This document shows, piece by piece, positions 7,099-13,942 of a stretch of 18,660 nt of DNA. The notes below the pieces were generated by a model. The model was not told the origin of the DNA and did not search any database. It was given only the letters and a program-made list of their open reading frames with translations. The stretch's first letter is position 1, and each line of letters begins with the position of its first letter. The stretch is taken from positions 1 through 18,660 of the forward strand of contig JASLIH010000600.1 in the NCBI GenBank assembly GCA_030152105.1, written 5' to 3'. The stretch comes from Actinomycetes bacterium. GTDB lineage: Bacteria; Actinomycetota; CALGFH01. Both the position numbers and the translations under genes were made by a program.

Positions 7099-7114
7099 GT
7101 AACAGTTCTGTTAC
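7099..7114. promoter_or_regulatory. Operator-like inverted repeat 2 of the ArsR-type regulator
   Basis: GTAACAGTTCTGTTAC is a perfect 7-bp inverted repeat with a 2-bp centre, ending 9 bp before the ATG of the regulator. It overlaps the likely -10 element of that gene, so binding there would block transcription. Confidence 0.6.
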
Positions 7115-7117
7115 TCT
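7112..7117 (+). promoter_or_regulatory. Likely -10 element giving a leaderless arsR-type transcript
   Basis: TACTCT ends exactly 6 bp before ATG 7124, so transcription would start at or next to the start codon. The gene has no convincing Shine-Dalgarno sequence, which fits leaderless translation, common in actinobacteria. No clear -35 box is seen. Confidence 0.4.
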
Positions 7118-7123
7118 TAGGCA

Positions 7124-7468
7124 ATGCCGCTGCACGCCCTGCCCGGAGACCCCTTCGACGCCCTCGGGGACCCGAACCGCCGGGCGATCGTCGAGCTGCT
7201 CCGCACCGGCGACCGGTCGGTCAGCGAGCTCACCGACGCGCTGCCCAACCGGATCAGCCGGCCCGCCGTGTCCCGGCACCTGCGCCTGCTCAAGGAGGCC
7301 GGCCTGGTGACCGATCGGGCAGAGGGCACCCGCCGGCTCTACCGGCTCGACGACGAGGGGATCGCGGCGGTGCGGGAGTACCTGGAGCATGTCTGGGGGG
7401 AAGCGGCGGCCCGGTTCCGGCTGCTGGCCGAGAACACCGGCGAACAGACGGGGCGGGGCGACAGGTGA
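7124..7468 (+). CDS. ArsR-family winged-helix transcriptional regulator
   Basis: The 114-residue protein has the standard ArsR/HTH_20 layout. FDALGDPNRRAIVELLRTGD (about 11-30) forms helices 1-2. SVSELTDALPNRISRPAVSR and HLRLLKEAGLVTDRAEGTRR form the helix-turn-helix and wing, and YRLDDEGIAAVREYLEHVW leads into the dimer helix. No CxC metal-binding motif is present in the recognition helix, so this is not a classical metal sensor; it fits the ArsR subgroup that regulates neighbouring SRPBCC/AHSA1 genes. Its stop overlaps the GTG of the next gene by four bases, implying translational coupling. Two matching palindromes upstream, one across its likely -10 box, suggest autorepression together with the divergent SRPBCC gene. 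Confidence 0.9.
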   Translation: MPLHALPGDPFDALGDPNRRAIVELLRTGDRSVSELTDALPNRISRPAVSRHLRLLKEAGLVTDRAEGTRRLYRLDDEGIAAVREYLEHVWGEAAARFRLLAENTGEQTGRGDR

Positions 7469-7911
7469 CGGAGCCGACCGGGCCGATCGAGATCGAGTTC
7501 GAGGTCGCCTGCTCGCCAGAGCACGCCTTCGACACCTGGGCGAACAAGACCTCGACGTGGTGGCCTCGGAGCCACTCCATGACCTCGGCCCCGGGCCTGG
7601 TGGTGACCTTCGAGCCCCGCCCCGGCGGGCGCATCTTCGAGCGCACCCCTGACGGCGCCGAGCACGACTGGGGCCAGGTCGTGGCCTGGGAGCCCCCGAA
7701 CCGACTGGCGTACCTCTGGCACCTGGGCACCGACCGCGGCCGGGCCACCGAGGTCGACATCTCCTTCGCCGGCGACGCCTCGGCCACCACCGTCACCATC
7801 ACCCACCGCGGCTGGGAGCGCCTCGGCACCGACGCCCCAGCCTGGCGCCAGCGCAACCTCGGCGGCTGGAGCGGCCTGGTCCCCCACTACCGGCAGGCGG
7901 CCGGTTCCTAG
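7465..7911 (+). CDS. AHSA1/SRPBCC-domain protein co-transcribed with the ArsR-type regulator
   Basis: The 148-residue product has the AHSA1-type signature: IEIEFEVACSPEHAFDTWAN, then STWWPRSHSM, FEPRPGGRIFERTPDG, WGQVVAWEPPNRLAYLWHLG, a strand VDISFAGDASATTVTITHRG and a C-terminal helix with GGWSGLVPHY. These are the strands and closing helix of the START-like fold that binds hydrophobic ligands. GTG 7465 overlaps the upstream TGA (GTGA) and is the natural coupled start; the frame is open further upstream but runs through the regulator in another frame. The gene ends in CTAG, shared with the stop of the convergent helicase gene. The ligand is unknown. Confidence 0.87.
   Translation: MTEPTGPIEIEFEVACSPEHAFDTWANKTSTWWPRSHSMTSAPGLVVTFEPRPGGRIFERTPDGAEHDWGQVVAWEPPNRLAYLWHLGTDRGRATEVDISFAGDASATTVTITHRGWERLGTDAPAWRQRNLGGWSGLVPHYRQAAGS
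7908..7911. other. CTAG shared by two convergent stop codons
   Basis: TAG at 7909-7911 ends the AHSA1-type gene on the plus strand, and TAG read from 7910 to 7908 ends the XPB gene on the minus strand. The palindrome CTAG therefore serves both. No room remains for a terminator between the two genes. Confidence 0.9.
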
Positions 7912-9572
7912 GTCCGGGTGGCCAGGACCTCGCTGGCGTCGACCAGCTGGTAGGCGTAACCCTGCTCGGCCAGGAAGCGCTGGCGGCGCTGGGCGTACTC
8001 GGTGTCGTTGGTGTCGCGGCTGACCACCGTGTAGAAGCGGGCCCGGCCGCCGTCGGCCTTGGGGCGGAGGATGCGGCCCAGGCGCTGGGCCTCCTCCTGA
8101 CGGCTGCCGAAGGTGCCGGAGACCTGGATGGCCACGTTCGCCTCGGGCAGGTCGATGGAGAAGTTGGCCACCTTGGAGACAACCAGGCGGCCCAGCTCCC
8201 CGCTCCGGAAGGCGGCGAACAGCGCCTCGCGCTCCTTCACCGGAGTGGCGCCGGTGATCACCGGGGCCTCGAGCAGCTCGCCGAGGGTGCGGAGCTGGTC
8301 GAGATACTGGCCGATGACCAGGACCCGGTCGGCCAGGTGGGCCTCGGCCAGGCTGGCCACCACCGGGAGCTTGGACTCGGCGGTGGCCGCCCGGCGGTAG
8401 CGCTCCTCGGGCGCGGCCAGGGCGTAGTCCATCCGCTCCTCGTCGGTCAGGTCGACCCGGACCTCGACGCAGTCGGCGGCCGCCACCCACCCCTGAGCCT
8501 CCAGGTCCCGCCAGGGCACGTCGTAGCGCTTGGGCCCGATCAGGCTGAACACGTCGGCCTCGCGGCCGTCCTCGCGGACCAGGGTGGCGGTCAGGCCGAG
8601 GCGCCGCCGCGCCTGGATCTCGGCCGTCATGCGGAACACCGGCGCCGGCAGCAGGTGGACCTCGTCGTAGACGATCAGCCCCCAGTCCTCACGCCCGAGC
8701 AGGTCAAGATGGGTGTGACGGCCGCCGCGCCTGGTGATCAGGACCTGGTAGGTGGCGATGGTGACCGGGGCGATCTCCTTGCGCGCCCCCGAGTACTCCC
8801 CCACCTGGGCCGGCTGGAGGTTGGTGCGGGCCAGCAGCTCCTCGCGCCACTGGCGCGCGGCCAGGGTCGAGGTGACCAGGATCAGCGTGCGGGCGCCGAT
8901 CGCGGTCATGGCGCCGAGGCCGACCAGGGTCTTGCCGGCCCCACAGGGCAGCACGATGACTCCTGACCCGGCGGCTGCGAAGGCGGCCACCGACTCGCGC
9001 TGGTAGCGGCGGAGCCCGAAGCGCTCACCCGTGCCGGCGTGGGCGGCCAGCAGCTCGATCGGAAGGGGCGCCCCCTCGACATACCCGGCCTGGTCGTCGG
9101 CGGGCCAGCCGAGGGCCAGCAGCGCCTGCTTCAGGCGGCCCCGCTCGGCCAGCGGGACCGCCACCCGGTCCGGGCCGAGGCGCTCGCCCAGGTGTGGGGC
9201 GACCTTGCGGCTGCGGACGACCTCCTCGAGCACGGCCGGGTCGGACGAGACGAGCTCGATGCCGTCCTCACCGGCCCGCAGGACCAGGCGGCCGTAGCGG
9301 CCCATGGTCTCGACCAGGTCGGTGAGCAGCCCCGGCGGCACCGGGTAGCGGGAGTGCTCGCGCAGGGCGTCGGTGACCTGGGCCGGGGTGAGCCCGGCGG
9401 CCCTGGCGTTCCAGAGGGCGAGCGGGGTCAGGCGATAGGTGTGGACGTGCTCGGGGCTCTTCTCCAGCTCGGCGAAGGGGGCGATGGCCGCCCTCGCCGC
9501 ATCCGCCTTGGGGTGGTCGACCTCCAGCAGCACGCTGCGGTCGCTCTGGACGATCAGGGCACCGTCAGCCAC
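7908..9572 (-). CDS. DNA repair helicase XPB (superfamily 2, bacterial Ercc3-like)
   Basis: A 554-residue 3'-5' DNA helicase of the bacterial XPB group, known mainly from actinobacteria and thought to act in DNA repair. The N-terminal domain (LIVQSDRSVLLEVDHPKAD, HVHTYRLTPLALWNARAAG) is typical of the family. The motor follows: RYQRESVAAF, Walker A LPCGAGKT with Lys214, ATYQVL, DEVH at 303-306, GLTATLVRED, and in the second lobe VLVIGQYLDQL and QEEAQRLGRILRPK (motif VI with its arginines). GTG 9572 is preferred because family similarity begins there and AGAGGGCGG lies just upstream; the open frame extends to 9824 but that part is antisense-type shadow of the partner gene. It overlaps the upstream partner gene by 8 bp, so translation is probably coupled. 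Confidence 0.93.
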   Translation of the reverse strand: MADGALIVQSDRSVLLEVDHPKADAARAAIAPFAELEKSPEHVHTYRLTPLALWNARAAGLTPAQVTDALREHSRYPVPPGLLTDLVETMGRYGRLVLRAGEDGIELVSSDPAVLEEVVRSRKVAPHLGERLGPDRVAVPLAERGRLKQALLALGWPADDQAGYVEGAPLPIELLAAHAGTGERFGLRRYQRESVAAFAAAGSGVIVLPCGAGKTLVGLGAMTAIGARTLILVTSTLAARQWREELLARTNLQPAQVGEYSGARKEIAPVTIATYQVLITRRGGRHTHLDLLGREDWGLIVYDEVHLLPAPVFRMTAEIQARRRLGLTATLVREDGREADVFSLIGPKRYDVPWRDLEAQGWVAAADCVEVRVDLTDEERMDYALAAPEERYRRAATAESKLPVVASLAEAHLADRVLVIGQYLDQLRTLGELLEAPVITGATPVKEREALFAAFRSGELGRLVVSKVANFSIDLPEANVAIQVSGTFGSRQEEAQRLGRILRPKADGGRARFYTVVSRDTNDTEYAQRRQRFLAEQGYAYQLVDASEVLATRT

Positions 9573-11889
9573 GCGCCGCCCTCTGATCAGTCTCGGGGAG
9601 CTCGCCGTTGTCGCCCAGGGCTGGCTGGCGCCGGGGATCGAGGCTGTCGTCCCGGGTGGGCTGGAGGTGGGAGTCGAGGGCCGGCTGGGCGACCTGGACC
9701 GGGCGCCGGCCCCGCAGGCGGGCGACGGCGGCGGCCGGGTCGAGCTCGGGCGCCCGGTCGGCGGCGTTGCCGTTGGGGACCGCAACGGCCCGGCCGAGGC
9801 GGTCGGGGGCGGCCCGCTGCACATGGCGGACGGGGCGGGAGCCTTCGGGCCGAGGGCTGCCGTCGGTATCCTCGGCCAGCGGGGCCTCGCCCGCCTTGCG
9901 CAGGGCGGCCAGCAGCTCGCGCTGGCTGCGGCCGGTCACGGCCACGCCCGGGGCCAGCTCGCGCAGCCCCAGCCGCCGCCCGGCGGCCGACCGGACCGCG
10001 CCCGCGACCATGGCCGGGTCGCCCCGCAGGTAGGTGGTGGCCCCGCCGACCCGCAACCGCCCGTGTCGGCGGGCCACGTCGGCGACCAGGTACTCGAGCG
10101 CCTGCGGCAGCGGAGTCGAGGAGTGCCGGCGCAGGAACTCCAGCACTTCGTCGACGGTATGCCCCTCGTCGAACGCGCGGCGCAGGCTGGCGTCATGGAT
10201 CCGCCAGATCCCCGACCCGGCAGCCTCCCGGTCCGCCAAGCCAGCCAGCCGGGTCTCCACCCCCGGCGCCAACCCACCCGGCGCCACCACCGTGAGATCC
10301 CCAGCCAAGAGGAAATGGTCGGGCCCATCAGGCAGCGCCTCCACCACCTCAGCCAGCCCTGCCGGCCACTGCTCTGCGGCCAGTCCCACCGGCTCCGGTC
10401 CGGCGAGCCAGTACCGCGTGGCCAGGCCGGCCTGGGCTCGCCCGTCCTCGACCACGGCCACGCCGAGGAAGGCGGCCGTGTCCAGCACCGCCCTGACCGT
10501 CGCCTCCAGGTCGTCCGGCCCACCGGCCGCCGGGTCCGGCCACACCATCGGCTGCCGCCAGGCCAGCAGTTGGGCCAGCTCGCCGACCGCGGTCGCCCCT
10601 GGCGAGGCGGCGAGGAGCTCGAGCAGGGCGCGGCGCCGGGCGGCCGCGGCGGCGAGGCGGCGGCCGGCGAGGGGGCGGGCGCGGTCCGAGCTGGGCGATG
10701 CCTTGGACCCGGGGCCGGGGGTCGCCAGGTGGTCTTCGACGGCGAGGTCGGCGGAGCGCCAGGCGGTGACGAGGTCAAGCCAGCGGCGGGAACGGGATGC
10801 CGTGAGCCAGGCGTCGGCCTCCGGGCGCAGGCCGAGAGAGCGCTGACCGAACGGGCCCCCGACGGCGAGGATGCCCGTCTCGACCAGGAGGTCGGTGAGC
10901 AGGGCGAGCTCCTCGTCGGTGAGGTCAAGGTCGCGGGCGAGGCGGCCCAGGTCCCGGACGGCCACGGTGCCGGCCCGGACCAGTGGCAGGGGCTCCCGGT
11001 CGAGGCGGGCGCAGACGCCCTCGGCGGCGACCACGGCCCGGGTGGCGGCGGCGGCCGATCGTGCCGGGCCGTCGGCGAGCGGGTCGAGGGTCACGGCCGC
11101 GGGCGGCCTCGGCCATGACGGGAACACCAGGCCGCCGCGAAGGCCGAGCGCGGCCTCCCTCGGGACCACCAGCTGGCTGTAGGTGACCGGCAGCAGCAGC
11201 CCGCGCTCCAGCAGCCAGCTGGCCGGCTCGGCATCCGGGTAGCCGGCGAAGCGGCCGTAGCCGACGCCCATCACGGTGATCGGGCCGGCCGTGGCCAGGG
11301 CCTCGTCCAGCAGCCGGCGGGCGTCCTGGTCGGCCTCGGCCGCCGCCCGGGCCACCACCTTGGGGTCGGCCAGGGCCGTGCTCACCGCCCGGACGAGGCC
11401 CGCCTTGGCGGTCCCGGCCGGCCGGGCCACGCCAAGGTTGGCGAGGATGCGCTCGAGCCGCTCGCCGCTCACCCCGACCTTGGCCAGCTCGGCGACGGGC
11501 GGGCCGAGGCCGCCCGGCCGGCCGAACGGCGCACCCAGCCCAGGTGGCCCGGAGATGGTCCCGTCCGGGCTGGGCAGGGCGATCCCCAGCCCGGCCAGGG
11601 TGGCCAGCCCGGCCTCCAGGCGCATCGGGTCGAGCCCGGGGCCGGCCGCCCCGGCCAGGGCGGGAACCGTCGTCGGCAGGCCGACCACCGCCAGCAGCTC
11701 GGCCAGGCGGAGGGTGCCCAGGTCGAGGGTGCGTAGAGCGGCGGCCAGCGACGCCGGCGTCCCTGCCCGGCCGGCCAGCTCCGGGAACGACGCCGGTGCC
11801 GGCGGGCTCAGGAGATCAGGCCGGCGCTCGAGCAGGCGGTGCAGCTCGGCGTCGGAGAGGCCGGAAAGAGCGGCCGCGTAACCCGGCAG
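9565..11889 (-). CDS. Helicase-associated domain protein, partner of XPB; probable CTG start
   Basis: The long protein of the XPB partner family (the neighbour of ercc3 in mycobacteria) has a repeat-rich N-terminal half, a winged-helix-like middle and a Helicase_C_3-type region near residues 490-640 (IWRIHDASLRRAFDEGHTVD, EFLRRHSSTPLPQALEYLVA). Its stop overlaps the XPB start by 8 bp. The first conventional start in frame is GTG 11688, but the frame upstream still encodes family-like sequence, GLSDAELHRLLERRPDLL and SLAAALRTLDLGTLRLAELL, up to a TGA at 11899-11901. No ATG, GTG or TTG lies in that stretch. CTG 11889, with AGGAGGA (11893-11899) just upstream, is the best start, giving 774 residues. 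An indel near 11890 joining ATG 11903 is the alternative. Family call is firm; the exact start is uncertain. Confidence 0.82.
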   Translation of the reverse strand: MPGYAAALSGLSDAELHRLLERRPDLLSPPAPASFPELAGRAGTPASLAAALRTLDLGTLRLAELLAVVGLPTTVPALAGAAGPGLDPMRLEAGLATLAGLGIALPSPDGTISGPPGLGAPFGRPGGLGPPVAELAKVGVSGERLERILANLGVARPAGTAKAGLVRAVSTALADPKVVARAAAEADQDARRLLDEALATAGPITVMGVGYGRFAGYPDAEPASWLLERGLLLPVTYSQLVVPREAALGLRGGLVFPSWPRPPAAVTLDPLADGPARSAAAATRAVVAAEGVCARLDREPLPLVRAGTVAVRDLGRLARDLDLTDEELALLTDLLVETGILAVGGPFGQRSLGLRPEADAWLTASRSRRWLDLVTAWRSADLAVEDHLATPGPGSKASPSSDRARPLAGRRLAAAAARRRALLELLAASPGATAVGELAQLLAWRQPMVWPDPAAGGPDDLEATVRAVLDTAAFLGVAVVEDGRAQAGLATRYWLAGPEPVGLAAEQWPAGLAEVVEALPDGPDHFLLAGDLTVVAPGGLAPGVETRLAGLADREAAGSGIWRIHDASLRRAFDEGHTVDEVLEFLRRHSSTPLPQALEYLVADVARRHGRLRVGGATTYLRGDPAMVAGAVRSAAGRRLGLRELAPGVAVTGRSQRELLAALRKAGEAPLAEDTDGSPRPEGSRPVRHVQRAAPDRLGRAVAVPNGNAADRAPELDPAAAVARLRGRRPVQVAQPALDSHLQPTRDDSLDPRRQPALGDNGELPETDQRAARG

Positions 11890-11957
11890 CGGTCCTCCTC
11901 ATAACGGGGGCTGAGGACTGACGACCCGTCCCCCAAGGGGGCGAGCCCGAACCACCC

Positions 11958-11986
11958 AGAGTACCGGCTTCCAGCACCGCGGTCAT
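11958..11986 (-). promoter_or_regulatory. Promoter candidate for the XPB-partner/XPB operon
   Basis: On the minus strand ATGACC (11981-11986), matching four of six bases of TTGACA, is followed after 17 bp by TACTCT (11958-11963), a good actinobacterial -10. Transcription would begin near 11951, about 60 nt upstream of the proposed CTG start. The spacing is ideal; the motif match is moderate. Confidence 0.45.
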
Positions 11987-12092
11987 GCGAACTCCACAGA
12001 CAATCGCCCCAGTCCCGGCTCCCACCCAGGGCTGTGGACAGCCGCACGCACCTTCTTCTCTGCAGAGGTAGCCTCCCCCACCGGGGGACCCG

Positions 12093-12107
12093 ACAGCGGT
12101 GGGTCGG
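12093..12107 (+). repeat. 15-bp direct repeat, copy 1
   Basis: ACAGCGGTGGGTCGG occurs here and again, identically, 44 bp downstream. The spacing is about four helical turns, so a protein could bind both copies on the same face. Function is unknown. Confidence 0.6.
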
Positions 12108-12136
12108 GGTGACGCACGCCCCAGGTGAAGGGCCGA

Positions 12137-12151
12137 ACAGCGGTGGGTCGG
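12137..12151 (+). repeat. 15-bp direct repeat, copy 2
   Basis: Second exact copy of ACAGCGGTGGGTCGG. Both copies lie downstream of the aldo/keto reductase gene and upstream of the helicase-partner promoter. Confidence 0.6.
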
Positions 12152-12220
12152 TCGTCCGCCCACGGGTGAGGACCCGGCACGGGGCGGGGACCACCTATCT
12201 CGGGGGCGCGACCCCGGCGC

Positions 12221-13033
12221 TTAGGAACGGGTGGCGAGGCGGGTTACCAGGTCGCGTTCGTCGGGGCCGAACCAGGGGGGGTTGCCGGCGGCGGCGTTCT
12301 GGGTCATGCGGCCGGGGCGGGAGGTGGCGGGGATGGAGAGGGTGCAGCGGGGGTCGGAGAGACCCCACTTGAGGAGGGCCTGGGCCCAGGTGGTAATGCC
12401 GAACGGCTCGAGCGGGGCCAGCTCGGTCGCCGCTGGCCAGCGGCGTAGGACCGAGCCGCGGCCGAACGGGCGCATCAGCATCACGCCCAGGTTCAGCTCC
12501 TCGGCCAGGGGGAGCACCGCCCGTTCGACGTCGCGCTCCAGGGGGTTGTAGGGGATCTGGACGAAGCCGATGCGGCCGGTTCGCATGACCGTCATCAGCT
12601 CGTCGAAGGCGGCCGGGTCGTAGTGGGTGGCCCCGATGACGTCGATCAGGCCCTCGTCGCGGAGCTTCTCCAGCCGGTCCAGTCGGGCTGGCCAGGCGAC
12701 CAGGTTGTGGACCTGGTACAGCTCGACCCGGCCGTGGGCGTGGTGCAGTGAGGCCTCGATCTGCCGCTCGGCCAGGTCGTCGTCGGCGGTCCAGACCTTG
12801 GTGGCGACGATCGCCTCGGCGCGCCGCCCGTCCAGGGCCAGGCCGAGGACCCGTTCAGCCTCGCCGTACATGGGCGAGGTGTCGAACAGGTTGGCTCCGG
12901 CGTCGAGCGCCTCCTCGACGATCCGGCGGCTGGTCGCCTCGGCGGCGCGCCCGCGGACGTCGAACGTCCGCGAGGTCCCCATGCCGACCACCGGCACCTC
13001 GAAGCCGTTCGGTCCCAGCGTTCGCCGTTCCAT
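12221..13033 (-). CDS. Aldo/keto reductase
   Basis: A 270-residue NAD(P)H-dependent oxidoreductase of the TIM-barrel AKR superfamily. The catalytic tetrad is visible: Asp51 and Tyr56 in LFDTSPMYGEAE, Lys79 in VATKVW and His109 in LYQVHN. N-terminal RRTLGPNGFEVPVVGMGT and C-terminal CTLSIPATSRPGRMTQNAAA (cofactor phosphate-binding region) are typical. At 270 residues it is shorter than the ~320 usual for the family, lacking some C-terminal loops, as in several compact bacterial members. ATG 13031-13033 is preceded by GAGGCGG. It follows the ABC exporter genes by 72 bp on the same strand, with a hairpin in between. The physiological substrate cannot be read from the sequence. Confidence 0.9.
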   Translation of the reverse strand: MERRTLGPNGFEVPVVGMGTSRTFDVRGRAAEATSRRIVEEALDAGANLFDTSPMYGEAERVLGLALDGRRAEAIVATKVWTADDDLAERQIEASLHHAHGRVELYQVHNLVAWPARLDRLEKLRDEGLIDVIGATHYDPAAFDELMTVMRTGRIGFVQIPYNPLERDVERAVLPLAEELNLGVMLMRPFGRGSVLRRWPAATELAPLEPFGITTWAQALLKWGLSDPRCTLSIPATSRPGRMTQNAAAGNPPWFGPDERDLVTRLATRS

Positions 13034-13049
13034 CTACCGCCTCGCCGCC

Positions 13050-13071
13050 CTTCCGGTCCCGAAGCCGGAAG
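13050..13071 (-). terminator. Hairpin between the ABC permease and aldo/keto reductase genes
   Basis: CTTCCGG (13050-13056) and CCGGAAG (13065-13071) form a 7-bp stem with an 8-nt loop. It lies 35 bp after the permease stop and 17 bp before the next start, and could attenuate or end the exporter transcript. There is no T-tract, so it is a weak call. Confidence 0.3.
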
Positions 13072-13105
13072 CCTACCGCGCCCGTCCAGCCCGGCCGCCC
13101 GGAGA

Positions 13106-13942
13106 TCAGCCCATGCGGACGCGGCGGCGGAAGGCCAGGGCGGTCAGGGCGAAGGTCAGGGCGCTGAACAGCGCGGCCGCCAGGAACCCCTTGAAGACGA
13201 CCGCGGCGTCGAAGTCGAACAGGAAGCTACGGGCCGCCTCGACCACGTAGGTCATGGGGTTGAGGCTGACCGCCTTCTCGAACCAGCCGGTCATCAGGTT
13301 CCGCGGCAGGGCGCTGGGCGTCAGGAACAGCAGCGGGAAGAAGATGATGAAGGTCGACTGGGTGGCCCGGACCGACCCGGTGGCCAGGGCGACGGCGATG
13401 CTGACCGCGGCGAACCCGATCCCGAACAGCAGCGTCAGCGCCAGCAACCCCAGCGACCCGACCACCGGGTTGGCGGCGAAGCGGACCCCGATCGCGAACC
13501 CGAACAGCAACAGGACCAGGCTGTAGCCGAGCACGGCGAACATCTCGCCGAACAGGTTGCCGATCACCAGCGAGGAGCGGTGGGCCGGGGTGAGTGACAG
13601 CTTGTCCCAGTAGCCGCCGGCGATGTCCAGGACCAGGGCGTTGCCACCCGAGGTGCTGGCCGCCGCGAACAGGATCGAGATCGGGAGCTGGAAGGTGGCG
13701 TAGTTGGAGATCCCGAGCTGCTGCTCGGCCACGTCGCCGAGGGCGCCGATCTGCACCACGAAGAAGAACACGGGGATGATCAGCGCGAAGATGAACAGCT
13801 CGGGCTCGCGCAGGATCCCGCGGATGGCCCGGCCGGTGATGGCCAGGATGTCGGAGATCAGCCCGGCCGGGGCGGCCAGGGTCTGCGGCTCGCCGGACCG
13901 GCCCCCGGGCAGGCGGCCGGCGTCGGGGGCGGCGGCGCTCAC
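13106..13942 (-). CDS. ABC-2 type exporter, membrane subunit (DrrB-like)
   Basis: The 278-residue protein has six predicted membrane segments, among them ELFIFALIIPVFFFVVQIGA, MFAVLGYSLVLLLFGFAIGV, GLLALTLLFGIGFAAVSIAV, STFIIFFPLLFLTPSALP and a C-terminal one ending in RRRVRMG. The spacing and the FxxPLxFLTPSxxP motif before the fifth loop are those of ABC-2 permeases such as DrrB of daunorubicin exporters. GTG 13940-13942 has a perfect AAGGAGG ahead of it and overlaps the TGA of the ATPase gene by four bases. The two gene products together would make a homodimeric or heterotetrameric exporter for a lipid, drug or polymer; the substrate is unknown. Confidence 0.88.
   Translation of the reverse strand: MSAAAPDAGRLPGGRSGEPQTLAAPAGLISDILAITGRAIRGILREPELFIFALIIPVFFFVVQIGALGDVAEQQLGISNYATFQLPISILFAAASTSGGNALVLDIAGGYWDKLSLTPAHRSSLVIGNLFGEMFAVLGYSLVLLLFGFAIGVRFAANPVVGSLGLLALTLLFGIGFAAVSIAVALATGSVRATQSTFIIFFPLLFLTPSALPRNLMTGWFEKAVSLNPMTYVVEAARSFLFDFDAAVVFKGFLAAALFSALTFALTALAFRRRVRMG

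Larger units (their letters stand above)
11890..12220. other. 331-bp intergenic region with promoter, hairpins and direct repeats
   Basis: The gap lies between the aldo/keto reductase stop and the helicase-partner start, both genes being on the minus strand. It holds a ribosome binding site (11893-11899), a promoter candidate (11958-11986), CCCCC/GGGGG (11930-11934/11937-11941), TCCCCC-ACC-GGGGGA-type pairing at 12074-12088, and a 15-bp direct repeat. Short open frames exist on both strands but none has recognisable protein character. Confidence 0.5.

Noticed and set aside
9573..9824. N-terminal extension of the XPB frame to 9824
   Set aside because: The extra 84 residues are Pro/Ser/Thr-rich low-complexity sequence overlapping the partner gene; XPB similarity and a ribosome binding site point to GTG 9572.
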